DNA from: an uncultured Eubacteriales bacterium
GTDB lineage: Bacteria; Bacillota; Clostridia; Oscillospirales; Acutalibacteraceae
Direction of reading: 5' to 3'
DNA length: 38,440 nt
Assembly (NCBI GenBank): GCA_934489735.1
Contig: CAKSSR010000018.1
Coordinates: 1-38,440, forward strand
In this document: positions 24,330 through 32,799 of the stretch, in pieces
Numbering within the stretch: the first letter of the stretch is position 1
Layout: each line of letters opens with the position of its first letter
The notes under the pieces: model-generated
The model's input: only the letters and a program-made list of their open reading frames with translations
Databases searched by the model: none
What the model was told of the DNA's origin: nothing
Translations under genes and position numbers: made by a program

Positions 24330-26415
24330 AATTCTTATTAAACTGTTCTAAGTTGGATATTGAAAGTTTATCTGATTGTGCTTTTCTAGATAGCTTCATG
24401 AATTCTTTCTGGGAATTAATCTTTTCTTCTCCATTCTGTTGTACATATACGTAGCTATTATCTGGCTGTTTTTTTCTTGCATTTGTATTGTCGCTCAATA
24501 TTAAATCAAATATTTCCATACATCTTTGCTTCAAATCGTTATCTTCTATTGGAAATAGTAATTCCACTCTTTTATCTAGATTACGTGGCATTAAGTCTGC
24601 GCTTCCCATATATAACAATGGGTCTCCTCCGTTTTCAAATTTAAATAACCTGCTGTGTTCCAGATATCGTCCCACTATACTTATCACATTAATATTCTCA
24701 CTTATTCCTGCCACGCCTGGTACTAAGCAACATATTCCTCTAACTATCAAATTTATTTTAACCCCTGCGCTAGACGCTTTATATAATAACTTAATAAGTT
24801 TATAATCCACCAATGAATTCATCTTCATAGCGATTCCCGACGGTTTACCATGCCTTGCGAAATCTATTTCTTTTTCTATCTTTTCCTCAAAAAAGTTTCT
24901 CATTCCAAGTGGGGCCACTACAAATTTTTCATATTGAGGTGGTCTTGAGTATCCTGTCAACGAATTAAATAGCAATGACCCATCTCTTCCAAGGCTTTCG
25001 GTACAAGTAAATAGTCCTAAATCTGTATATATATTTGCTGTAGAGTCATTATAGTTTCCAGTCCCCAGGTGAAGATATCTTCTTATTTTATTATCTTCTT
25101 TTCTAACAACCAGTAATATTTTGCAATGAGTTTTCAATCCAAAGATGCCATATATCACATGACAGCCAGCGTTTTCTAATTTTTTTGCCCAAATTATATT
25201 ATTTTCCTCATCAAATCTTGCCTTGAGCTCAACTAAGACAGTCACTTGCTTGCCATTCTCTGCTGCCTTAATCAATGCAGCTATTATAGGTGAATTTCCA
25301 CTCACTCTGTACAACGTCTGTTTAATAGCTAGCACATTTGGGTCTGATGCCGCCTTTTCTGCGAATCTTATTACTGAATCAAAACTTTCGTATGGATGAT
25401 GAACTAACTTATCTTTCTCTCTTATAGCTCTAAATATATCTGCGCATCCACAGAAATCTGATGGTGGGTCAACTGGTTTATATATATGGAATCTTAGATT
25501 ATCATATCCATTTAGTGAAGCCACTTTAAATAGGCAAGTCAAATCTATAAATCCATTTATCTCATATACTTCTCGTTCTTCTACTCCTATCATATTTGTA
25601 AGAAATTTCTTAGTATGTTTATCACATTCCTTACTTATTTCCAAACGAACCGGACTTGATTTCTTCCTTTTCTTTATAGACTCTTGGATTTCTACAAGCA
25701 AATCTTCTGCTTCCTCATCGATATCCAAATCCCCGTCACGAGTTATTCTAAATAGACAGCTTGCTTTTATCGGATGAAGTTCAAATAGTACTGAAAGTCT
25801 ATCAATTATTATATCTTCTAATGCTACCAAATAGGTCTTATTATCGTCTGTCAATTCAAAAAATCTTGGCAAAATTGATGGCACTTGAACCAATGCGAAA
25901 TGTGATTCATCGCTATCTATTTCCAGTAGCCTAACTGCTATATTCAAACTCTTGTTACTCAAAGCCGGGAACGGTCTACTTTGGTCAACTGCCAGAGGTG
26001 TCAGTATAGGGAATATCACTTTATCGAAGTAATTATCTACTTTTTTCTTTTGCCTTTCGCTGAGTTCTGAAATCTTCAAGAATGAAATTCCGTTCTTATT
26101 AAGTTCTGGTATCAATTGTTTACTTAAACATTTATACTGCTCGTCGATGAATTTATGTATTCTATCGGTAACAGCTTCTAATTGTTCAAGTGGGGTCATT
26201 CCCGAGTGATCTTTCTTTATATATTTAGATTTAACTTGTTCCATCAGTCCTGAAACTCTTACCATAAAGAATTCATCTAAATTTGATGCAGTAATTGCTA
26301 AAAATTTCACTCTATCCAAAATTGGATTATCATCTCTTGATGCCTCATCCAATACTCTCGAATTAAAATCCAACCAACTCAGTTCTCTATTATTATATGG
26401 TATATTATCTTCCAT
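24328..26415 (-). CDS. ppk1: Polyphosphate kinase 1
   Basis: This 695-residue enzyme reversibly polymerises the gamma-phosphate of ATP into polyphosphate. The N-domain begins NNRELSWLDFNSRVLDEA and continues SNLDEFFMVRVSGL. The catalytic domains show LKTHCKILLVVR with His430, which corresponds to the autophosphorylated His of E. coli PPK, and YLHLGTGNYND with the second conserved His. The SADLMPRNLDKRVELLFPI motif is also present. The length is typical (about 690-720). The SD GGAGGG overlaps the end of rluD and the ATG lies 4 bp after its stop, so translation is coupled. It is the last gene of the minus-strand run. Confidence 0.96.
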   Translation of the reverse strand: MEDNIPYNNRELSWLDFNSRVLDEASRDDNPILDRVKFLAITASNLDEFFMVRVSGLMEQVKSKYIKKDHSGMTPLEQLEAVTDRIHKFIDEQYKCLSKQLIPELNKNGISFLKISELSERQKKKVDNYFDKVIFPILTPLAVDQSRPFPALSNKSLNIAVRLLEIDSDESHFALVQVPSILPRFFELTDDNKTYLVALEDIIIDRLSVLFELHPIKASCLFRITRDGDLDIDEEAEDLLVEIQESIKKRKKSSPVRLEISKECDKHTKKFLTNMIGVEEREVYEINGFIDLTCLFKVASLNGYDNLRFHIYKPVDPPSDFCGCADIFRAIREKDKLVHHPYESFDSVIRFAEKAASDPNVLAIKQTLYRVSGNSPIIAALIKAAENGKQVTVLVELKARFDEENNIIWAKKLENAGCHVIYGIFGLKTHCKILLVVRKEDNKIRRYLHLGTGNYNDSTANIYTDLGLFTCTESLGRDGSLLFNSLTGYSRPPQYEKFVVAPLGMRNFFEEKIEKEIDFARHGKPSGIAMKMNSLVDYKLIKLLYKASSAGVKINLIVRGICCLVPGVAGISENINVISIVGRYLEHSRLFKFENGGDPLLYMGSADLMPRNLDKRVELLFPIEDNDLKQRCMEIFDLILSDNTNARKKQPDNSYVYVQQNGEEKINSQKEFMKLSRKAQSDKLSISNLEQFNKN

Positions 26416-26419
26416 TTCA

Positions 26420-27343
26420 TTAACCCTCCAATTCTTCTAAATATGATAAAAACTCCTTAAAATATTCAGGCAAATCGCTTTCGAACTCCATATACTTGTT
26501 AGTTCGCGGATGAACAAATCCTATATATTTTGCATGAAGGCACTGACCTTTCAGTCCAAATGTTTCCTTATTGGGTGCATATACGTCATCTCCCACAATC
26601 GGATGATGGATATATGACATATGTACTCTTATTTGATGAGTCCTTCCCGTAAATAATTTAAGCCGCAAATGACTAAATTTATTATATTCTTTCAAAACTT
26701 TATATTCAGTCTTAGCATTTTTTGAGTTTTTATATACTACTGCCATCCTTTTTCTATCAATCGGATGACGTCCAATAGGTTCATCTATAATCCCCTTACT
26801 TTCTTTTAGTCTTCCCCATACCACTGCTTCATATTCTCTAGAAAAACTATGTTCTTTTATTTGTTCTGCTAAACGTTGGTGAGAGTAATCATTCTTTGCA
26901 ACAATAAGTAATCCACTTGTATTCTTATCTATTCTATGAACTATTCCTGGTCGTACTACTCCGTTAATTGTCGATAGATTGTTTATTCTATGATAAAGTA
27001 AAGCATTTACTAATGTCCCACTAAAATTCCCGTTAGCCGGGTGAACAACCATGCCCTGTTGCTTATTTATGATTAACAAATCCTCATCCTCGTAAAATAT
27101 TTCAATCGGGATGTTCTCGGGGGTGACTTCCAGCGTCTGAACGGGTAACAATTCCACTTTTATTATATCTCCTGCCTTTACTTTATAACTTTTTTGCAAA
27201 ATTCTATCACCTTTTGTTGCCTTTTGGCTATCTATTATTTTCTGCGCCATAGTCCTGTTTATATTATCATAAGCAGATATAAACTTATCCAATCTCATTC
27301 CAACGTATTCATCATCAACCTTTAAAAATTTTACTTCATTCAA
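26420..27343 (-). CDS. rluD: RluA-family 23S rRNA pseudouridine synthase (RluD-like)
   Basis: This 307-residue protein has an N-terminal S4-like RNA-binding domain (RLDKFISAYDNINRTMAQK, ~17-60), then the RluA catalytic domain with GVVRPGIVHRIDKNTSGLLIVAKN; the Asp of HRIDKNTSG is the nucleophile. GRTHQIRVHMSYIHHPIVGD closes the active site. RluD modifies helix 69 of 23S rRNA; other RluA members act on different sites, so the specificity is inferred from the S4 domain and the lspA neighbour. It starts with TTG (27343) behind AAAGGA at 9 nt, and its first codon overlaps the lspA stop (TTGA). lspA-rluD is a common pair in Firmicutes. Confidence 0.93.
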   Translation of the reverse strand: MNEVKFLKVDDEYVGMRLDKFISAYDNINRTMAQKIIDSQKATKGDRILQKSYKVKAGDIIKVELLPVQTLEVTPENIPIEIFYEDEDLLIINKQQGMVVHPANGNFSGTLVNALLYHRINNLSTINGVVRPGIVHRIDKNTSGLLIVAKNDYSHQRLAEQIKEHSFSREYEAVVWGRLKESKGIIDEPIGRHPIDRKRMAVVYKNSKNAKTEYKVLKEYNKFSHLRLKLFTGRTHQIRVHMSYIHHPIVGDDVYAPNKETFGLKGQCLHAKYIGFVHPRTNKYMEFESDLPEYFKEFLSYLEELEG

Positions 27344-27795
27344 TTCAAGATTTCCTTTCTGTCAGATATTATCATCCTAATGCAAAAAATTACAACTCCT
27401 ACGGTGATGCAATAATCTGCGAAGTTACAGACTGCTGGGAAAAACAAAACTTTAATATAATCGATGACATATCCTCTAAACATTCTATCGATCATATTGC
27501 TCAATCCTCCACCTATTATAAATACAGATGATAATCCTAATAATTTATCCACTTTTCTTCTTTTTGCTATAATGCATATAAAAGCAGACAATATTATAAC
27601 AGTAGCTATAATAAATATATACCTTTTATCTTGCAAAATTCCAAATGCTGCTCCAAAATTCCTAACATAAGTAAAAGATATCAATCCCCCAACAGCAGAT
27701 ATCTCACCATTAAGATTATTAGACGCAATAAATTTTATCACTTGATCAATAATTATCAATACAAGTGAAAGCATAAAAATAAATAAACTTGACAT
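27340..27795 (-). CDS. lspA: Lipoprotein signal peptidase (signal peptidase II)
   Basis: This 151-residue, four-helix membrane aspartic protease removes signal peptides from prolipoproteins after lipid modification. Motifs are IIIDQVIKF near the N-terminus, YVRNFGAAFGIL, GGGLSNMIDRMFRGYVIDYI with Asp103, and CNFADYCITVGV with Asp127; the two aspartates are the catalytic pair. I see no SD before the ATG. The 214-bp region upstream carries an unusual long inverted repeat (27809-27887). The stop overlaps the TTG start of rluD. Confidence 0.95.
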   Translation of the reverse strand: MSSLFIFMLSLVLIIIDQVIKFIASNNLNGEISAVGGLISFTYVRNFGAAFGILQDKRYIFIIATVIILSAFICIIAKRRKVDKLLGLSSVFIIGGGLSNMIDRMFRGYVIDYIKVLFFPAVCNFADYCITVGVVIFCIRMIISDRKEILN

Positions 27796-27808
27796 ATATT
27801 AAAAAATT

Positions 27809-27887
27809 GTTATCAAAAGGCATAAAACTGTCGATCAATCCTTCCATAACCGATCATTATTTTATAAAGTTACTCATTTTTGATAAC
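27809..27887 (-). promoter_or_regulatory. Inverted repeat in the lspA leader region
   Basis: GTTATCAAAA (27809-27818) and TTTTGATAAC (27878-27887) are perfect 10-bp inverted arms 59 bp apart. On the minus strand the region also holds two GGAAGGA motifs (near 27850 and 27893) not attached to a clear frame. It may be a folded leader RNA or an operator pair; lspA itself lacks an SD. Confidence 0.45.
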
Positions 27888-28009
27888 ATGTCCTTCCAAT
27901 AAAGCATAGTAACTCATGCTAATCTCATTTTAAATAAGCAAAGCTTGTGATGCACCTTATCGATACCCCACAAACTCTGATCAAATCTTAAAACATTTCT
28001 TAATTTTCT

Positions 28010-29143
28010 CTACTTAAGATTAAATAAATCCAGTGGAGACATTCCTTTAGCATACTTGCTGCTATTATCTTCTGCTATTGACTTACTTATTTCATCAATA
28101 TCATTATTTTCTTTATCACTTAAAGCTTTAAAAGCGCTTTCGAAATCAATTCCAGGAATCATAAAGCTATCAATTTTGCTTTCGGTTGGTTTTTTATAAT
28201 CATTTTCTACATCTTTTTTATCATTTTTGACATCTTCCTCTTGGCTGCCCATTTCAAATGTAAAGTCAGACGTTCCCGAATATATATCCTTTGCTTCTTC
28301 TTTTACTTCTTTTGGTTCATTTTTTTCAAATTTACCTGCTTTTTTCTCTAAAATTTCTGCTGATACGTCATCAAGCTCTGGCATATCGTCATTGGTATCA
28401 TACTCTCTGTCGATAAATCTATTTCCATACTTATATTTTTCTTCCATTTCGCTTGGTTTATTTAAATCTTTAAATCTTTCTCTCTCTGATTCTATATTTA
28501 CTTTTGGAAATATGTCAACCAATTTTAAATGACTTTTATATGCATCCAACAATTCAGATCTAAAATTGGATACCTTTCTATTTAAGTCATCTAAAAGCTC
28601 TATTTTTGCCTTTATCTTCTTATCTGTTTCTTTGTTAGCTTTCGATACCTTACTCTGAGCCTCTTCCATTAAGTTCTTAGCTCTCATCTCTGCCTCTTTG
28701 ATCATTCCCTCTGCCCTTGCTTGTGCTTCTTTGATCATTTCTTCTGACTTTGTTTCTGCATCTTTGACCATTTCTTCTGACTTTGTTTCCGCATCTTTGA
28801 CCATCTCTTCAGATTTCGTTTCTGCATCTTTAACCATCTCTTCAGATTTTGTCTCTGCTTCTTTGATTAAGTTCTCTGCTTTAGCTCTGCTCTCTTTGAT
28901 TGCTCCACTTGAAAACTTCTGAGCCCCTTCAATCAATTCTCTTATAGAATCTTGCTTGTCGGTATAATCGGCAACCTTGCTTGTCAATTCTGCTATCTTT
29001 TCATTTTGTCTATTGCATTTGTTTACTAATTCCTCAAACGAAGCTTCCACTTCGTCAATAAAGTCATCCACATTATCTGTGCTATACCCACCTAGTTTAG
29101 ATCTCTTAAATTTTATATTTTTTATATCTTGAACTGTTAACAT
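28010..29143 (-). CDS. divIVA: DivIVA-domain protein with tandem 11-residue coiled-coil repeats
   Basis: This 377-residue protein begins MLTVQDIKNIKFKRSKLGGYSTDNVDDFID, the DivIVA membrane-binding domain. A coiled coil follows (~30-200), then an acidic, low-complexity tail (~210-377). DivIVA binds negatively curved membrane at septa and poles and recruits division or wall proteins. Residues ~93-136 are a run of 11-residue repeats AETKSEEMVKD, three identical and one variant, followed by diverged copies. Eleven-residue periodicity suggests a right-handed or untwisted coil segment. The SD GGAGGAAG lies before the ATG. It follows sepF by 42 bp, the usual sepF-divIVA order in Firmicutes. Confidence 0.94.
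   Translation of the reverse strand: MLTVQDIKNIKFKRSKLGGYSTDNVDDFIDEVEASFEELVNKCNRQNEKIAELTSKVADYTDKQDSIRELIEGAQKFSSGAIKESRAKAENLIKEAETKSEEMVKDAETKSEEMVKDAETKSEEMVKDAETKSEEMIKEAQARAEGMIKEAEMRAKNLMEEAQSKVSKANKETDKKIKAKIELLDDLNRKVSNFRSELLDAYKSHLKLVDIFPKVNIESERERFKDLNKPSEMEEKYKYGNRFIDREYDTNDDMPELDDVSAEILEKKAGKFEKNEPKEVKEEAKDIYSGTSDFTFEMGSQEEDVKNDKKDVENDYKKPTESKIDSFMIPGIDFESAFKALSDKENNDIDEISKSIAEDNSSKYAKGMSPLDLFNLK
28735..28866 (-). repeat. 33-bp tandem repeats within divIVA
   Basis: About four consecutive 33-bp units encode A-E-T-K-S-E-E-M-V/I-K-D/E. The DNA of neighbouring units differs at only a few third positions, so the array expanded recently. Degenerate units continue on both sides. Confidence 0.8.
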
Positions 29144-29185
29144 TATGTACTTCCTCCTAATTTAGTCTTTATTTTAATTTTAAAA

Positions 29186-29647
29186 TTATAAGCAAAAACC
29201 ATTGTTTTCTAATTCATCGACTACATCTCCTACAAGATTAACGTTATAGGGAGTAATCAAATATGTGTCTACTGCTACCTTTCTTATTTCTCCGCCATTA
29301 GCATATGCAGCACCGCTTAAAAAATCCATTATTCTTCTTGCACTTTCTTTGCTTGTCTCTTCCAAATTTAGTACTATCGTATGCATTTTCAAAAGTTCGT
29401 CGGCTATTTCTCTAATATCCTCACCAAATCTCTCCGGCTTAAAAAGAATCACTTGTAATTTAGCTGTGGCATTAATATTTACTACTTTATTCGCACCTAA
29501 TTTAGTAGCGTTTGACGTATCGTTATCTCTAGAACTTGCTGCCTTGCCGCCAACAAATCCATTATCATCCTTGGAATCAATGTCCTGATCTTCATCGTCT
29601 TCAGGTATAGACCATATATCTTTAAATTTTTGCACCAATCCCGACAA
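29186..29647 (-). CDS. sepF: Cell division protein SepF
   Basis: This 153-residue protein starts at TTG 29647: AAAGGAGGG lies 8 nt upstream, and the resulting N-terminus (M)SGLVQKFKDIW is the amphipathic membrane-binding helix typical of SepF. The frame stays open 13 codons further upstream but includes the SD. The acidic linker (~17-55) is followed by the core: VVNINATAKLQVILFKPERFGEDIREIADEL, ETSKESARRIMDFLSGAAYANGG and KVAVDTYLITPYNV. SepF tethers FtsZ to the membrane and bundles it into rings. It lies in the order yggS - small ORF - sepF - divIVA. Confidence 0.95.
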   Translation of the reverse strand: MSGLVQKFKDIWSIPEDDEDQDIDSKDDNGFVGGKAASSRDNDTSNATKLGANKVVNINATAKLQVILFKPERFGEDIREIADELLKMHTIVLNLEETSKESARRIMDFLSGAAYANGGEIRKVAVDTYLITPYNVNLVGDVVDELENNGFCL

Positions 29648-29718
29648 GTTAATGACCCTCCTTTCTTTTTCTGCAAAACATTTCAATTTTAATTGATATC
29701 TTTATTTAAAGCTTTTTC

Positions 29719-29805
29719 TCATTCCTGCATATACTTATCATACAAAGCTTTAATATTGCTTAACTCATCTTTAATAAATATTACACTTTCTGTTTCTTTG
29801 ATCAT
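29719..29805 (-). CDS. Small 28-residue ORF between yggS and sepF
   Basis: The frame starts with ATG at 29805, overlapping the yggS stop as ATGA, and ends with TGA at 29719-29721. GGAG lies 7 nt upstream. The peptide reads MIKETESVIFIKDELSNIKA, then LYDKYMQE: acidic and probably helical, with no membrane segment. The ATGA coupling, correct SD spacing and location inside a tight division operon argue that it is translated. I do not recognise the family. It could also be chance in an AT-rich gap. Confidence 0.5.
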   Translation of the reverse strand: MIKETESVIFIKDELSNIKALYDKYMQE

Positions 29806-30527
29806 TTTCTTTCTCCAAAAAGCAATGATCCTATTCTAACCATATTAGCCCCGTTTAAAATAGCTTCATAAAAATCAGATGACATGCCTACAGATAAATA
29901 CTTCATATTAATATTATCCATTTTTTTATTCCATTTGTCAATAAATAGATTGCCAAGTTTTAAAAATTCTCTAAGATATTGATTTTCATGATCATTTTTA
30001 GGTGGAATAGCCATAAATCCACGTACATTTACATTATTTATATTGCTCATTTCATACAATGTTTGTTCAATTTCCTCTAAATATATTCCAGATTTGTTTT
30101 CCTCTCGTCCTATATTTATTTCTATTAAAACGTCTTGAACCTTATTTATCTTTTTCGCCTGATTAGAAATAACTTTAAGAAGTTCAACTGAATCCACAGA
30201 TTGTATTAAATCTACTTTGTCAATTATATATTTTACTTTATTTTTTTGAAGATGTCCTATAAAATGTGTCGTTACTTCTTTCCCGGTCAAGTCAAGATCT
30301 TCATACTTTCCCATAAGTTCTTGAACTCTGTTCTCACCTATGTCACTCAATCCTAACGAAATTGCAAAATTTATAAACTCAGCTGGTACTGTTTTGGTTG
30401 CTGCTACGAACGTTATATCATTTATGCTTCTCCCCGATTTAGTTGCTGCTTCAGATATCCTATCGATTATGAAGTTATAATTCTCTCTTATTCTATCACT
30501 TTTATATTCATATTCCTGTCTATCCAT
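29802..30527 (-). CDS. yggS: YggS-family PLP homeostasis protein
   Basis: This 241-residue alanine-racemase-like fold type III PLP protein has AATKTVPAEFINFA (~44-57) with the PLP lysine, IGENRVQEL, THFIGHLQKNKVKY, LIEINIGREENKSGI, and the closing LSVGMSSDFYEAILNGANMVRIGSLLFGER. The family (YlmE in Bacillus, PLPBP in humans) buffers PLP and amino-acid pools rather than acting as a racemase. It lies beside sepF as in most Firmicutes. GGAGATGA precedes the ATG, and the start is 19 bp after the HlyD-like gene. Confidence 0.95.
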   Translation of the reverse strand: MDRQEYEYKSDRIRENYNFIIDRISEAATKSGRSINDITFVAATKTVPAEFINFAISLGLSDIGENRVQELMGKYEDLDLTGKEVTTHFIGHLQKNKVKYIIDKVDLIQSVDSVELLKVISNQAKKINKVQDVLIEINIGREENKSGIYLEEIEQTLYEMSNINNVNVRGFMAIPPKNDHENQYLREFLKLGNLFIDKWNKKMDNINMKYLSVGMSSDFYEAILNGANMVRIGSLLFGERK

Positions 30528-30546
30528 TTAGAAATCATCTCCATTC

Positions 30547-31830
30547 TCAAGTTCTTATAGTCTTGCCATTATACAATTCTGTCCCAGATATAACTACTTC
30601 ATCAAATGGTCTTATAGTCTCATTCATAAATAGTTCTCCTTCTCTTGGTGCCGGGTCACATATCATATAATCATCTGATGAATATATAATCTTTACTTCT
30701 TTAAAGGTTAATATCCCGCCATATGAAACGTAAACTCCCTTAACTTTTTTCTCTTCGACGGTAACATTTCCTGACTCGTCCTTAAATTCTTTCTTAAGTA
30801 CGTCTTCATGCAAAGCACTTTTCTTAATACCTATTCCACTATGCTTATCTATATTTATTAAAATTTTCTCATTTCTTAAAAAAAGTATTTCTTTGCTCAT
30901 CATATTACATGAGAATGATACTACACATTCATTATTACCCTTTGTCATATTGATAGCTGATACTGTACATGGCACGCTGTCCGGGAAAGCAAATGGTAAA
31001 TTTACTTCTACGACTTGTCCCATATATAACTTTTTAACTTTCTCTACTGGAATTATGCCAACGATATACCAAGTTGGATCATTTATTATCTTTCCTATCA
31101 CACTATTACTTTTATCACTTTTACTTATTTTTCTATTAATCATATCACATACGTCATGTAAATTCAATGACTTAGCATTATTATAATCAAACAATTTTTC
31201 ATATCCGTCAACAAATGTCGTAAAATATCCTGATTTTGGAGCTCTTACTTCTCCTATATTCGTACATGAGCGTGACATAAGCTCGTCTCTCTTTGAGATC
31301 AAACCATTTATGCTAGCCCGACAGTCTATTTCTTCTCCGACCATCATTTGCTTTGTATTTATAAGGCATAGCATATCATTCTTTATACTGTCAATATCCG
31401 AATAATTATCGTTCAACATTTCTTTCGATAGTCTATTTAAATTACTATATATCCTTTTATTCAGAATATTAAAAGTAATTGAAGAGCTGTCAAGTTTCTT
31501 ACTGAGCTCATCCAATCTCGAGATTTCCTTATTTATTTTATTTATACTGCTGTTCAACTTTTTATCGTCTTCGCTCTTATATATGTTAGCTATTATTCCA
31601 TTGTTTGATACTTTACATCCATCGTCTATCAAATATGATAAGACTCCTTCGCCATCGTAATTCAATACTTCCTCATCTCTTAAAATTATACATCTTGCGT
31701 CTATCGTATCTTCAATTGTCATATCTCTAACCGGCTCTGTTTTAACTCCCTGGCTGTTTACTACGACTATTTGTAATATTATATAAGATGCTATCAATAA
31801 AATGGTGAAGATTATTATTCCTTTCTTCAT
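30547..31830 (-). CDS. HlyD-like membrane-anchored adaptor protein
   Basis: This 427-residue protein has one N-terminal membrane segment (~5-25), a split lipoyl/barrel-sandwich region (GEGVLSYLIDDGCKVSNNGIIANIY near 60-87 and GEVRAPKSGYFTTFVDGYE near 193-211), and a long helical insert between the halves (~90-185). Beta-barrel-like segments follow (WYIVGIIPVEKVKKLYMGQVVEV and later). This is the membrane-fusion/HlyD layout. Proteins like this recur next to yggS-sepF in Clostridia; I know of no assigned function there. Its ATG abuts the miaA stop (TAAATG) with the SD GGGGGAG inside miaA. Whether it joins an ABC exporter or has a wall/division role cannot be told. No ABC transporter gene adjoins it. 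Confidence 0.8.
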   Translation of the reverse strand: MKKGIIIFTILLIASYIILQIVVVNSQGVKTEPVRDMTIEDTIDARCIILRDEEVLNYDGEGVLSYLIDDGCKVSNNGIIANIYKSEDDKKLNSSINKINKEISRLDELSKKLDSSSITFNILNKRIYSNLNRLSKEMLNDNYSDIDSIKNDMLCLINTKQMMVGEEIDCRASINGLISKRDELMSRSCTNIGEVRAPKSGYFTTFVDGYEKLFDYNNAKSLNLHDVCDMINRKISKSDKSNSVIGKIINDPTWYIVGIIPVEKVKKLYMGQVVEVNLPFAFPDSVPCTVSAINMTKGNNECVVSFSCNMMSKEILFLRNEKILINIDKHSGIGIKKSALHEDVLKKEFKDESGNVTVEEKKVKGVYVSYGGILTFKEVKIIYSSDDYMICDPAPREGELFMNETIRPFDEVVISGTELYNGKTIRT

Positions 31831-32799
31831 TTATTCTCCCCCAACGTAAAAATTATCTATCATTCTCGATGCAACGTCATTGATTTGATCAAAATTCTCA
31901 TAGTCATCTATAAAAATCCAATGTATATTCTTCTCTCTTCTAAACCAAGTCAATTGCCTTTTAGCATATCTTCTCGTTTCCATTTTAATCTTTTCTATAC
32001 AATCTTCAATTTTGGCATTTCCCAATATATATGGAAAGACTTCTTTATATCCTATTGCATTCAAAAGCGTCTTGCTTGCATCATGCTCATTTACATATCT
32101 TGCTTCCTCCACTAGACCACTTTCCATCATCTTATCGACTCTTAAATTTATTCTATCATATAACTTCTCTCTGTCTCTAAAGCCTAAACCTATCATCAAG
32201 TAATCATAAATAAATCCATTCTTTCTTGAGTTCTCTATCTGTTCTGTCATTGTCATTCCACTTGTCTTATAAATCTCTATCGCTCTAATTATTCTATTCA
32301 AATTGTTTGGATGTATCCTCTCTGCAGACTCTGGGTCAAATTTTCTTAACTCTTCTATCAGAACTTCTGTTCCCTCTGATTTAGCTTTATCCAGAAGTGA
32401 TTTTCTTAACTCTTCATCTCTATCATTCTTTTGAAATTCAATATTATTTAGTAAAGAATCAATATATAATCCTGTTCCTCCACATATAATCGGTATTTTA
32501 TCTTTATTTATTATCTCGCTTATCGATTTCTTTGCCAGGCTTACATAATCAAAAACGCTAAATTCTTCTTCTATTCCTCTAATATTGATTAAATGATGCC
32601 TCACATTTTTCATTTCTTCTTCACTTGGCTTAGCAGTAGCTATCTCTACTTCTCTATATATCTGCATTGAGTCAGCCGAGACCACTTCTCCATTAAATTT
32701 TTCAGCAATATCTATACTTAACTTAGTTTTACCTGACGCTGTTGGACCAACTATCACTATTACCTTGTCCAAATCAAATTTTCCCCTTTCATTTGTCAT
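31831..32799 (-). CDS. miaA: tRNA dimethylallyltransferase MiaA
   Basis: This 322-residue enzyme transfers a dimethylallyl group to N6 of A37 in tRNAs reading UNN codons. The P-loop is GPTASGKT (~18-25), then VVSADSMQIYREVEIATAKPS, HHLI, the CGGTGLYIDSLL segment, and ARYAKRQLTWFRRE-like C-terminal motif (RRYAKRQLTWFR). The length is typical. The ATG directly abuts the mutL stop, with AAAGGACG serving as SD. mutL-miaA adjacency is widely conserved. Confidence 0.97.
   Translation of the reverse strand: MTNERGKFDLDKVIVIVGPTASGKTKLSIDIAEKFNGEVVSADSMQIYREVEIATAKPSEEEMKNVRHHLINIRGIEEEFSVFDYVSLAKKSISEIINKDKIPIICGGTGLYIDSLLNNIEFQKNDRDEELRKSLLDKAKSEGTEVLIEELRKFDPESAERIHPNNLNRIIRAIEIYKTSGMTMTEQIENSRKNGFIYDYLMIGLGFRDREKLYDRINLRVDKMMESGLVEEARYVNEHDASKTLLNAIGYKEVFPYILGNAKIEDCIEKIKMETRRYAKRQLTWFRREKNIHWIFIDDYENFDQINDVASRMIDNFYVGGE

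Noticed and set aside
28698..28922. Regular short repeats resembling a CRISPR array
   Set aside because: The 33-bp units are contiguous, without unique spacers, and encode the DivIVA coiled coil in frame.
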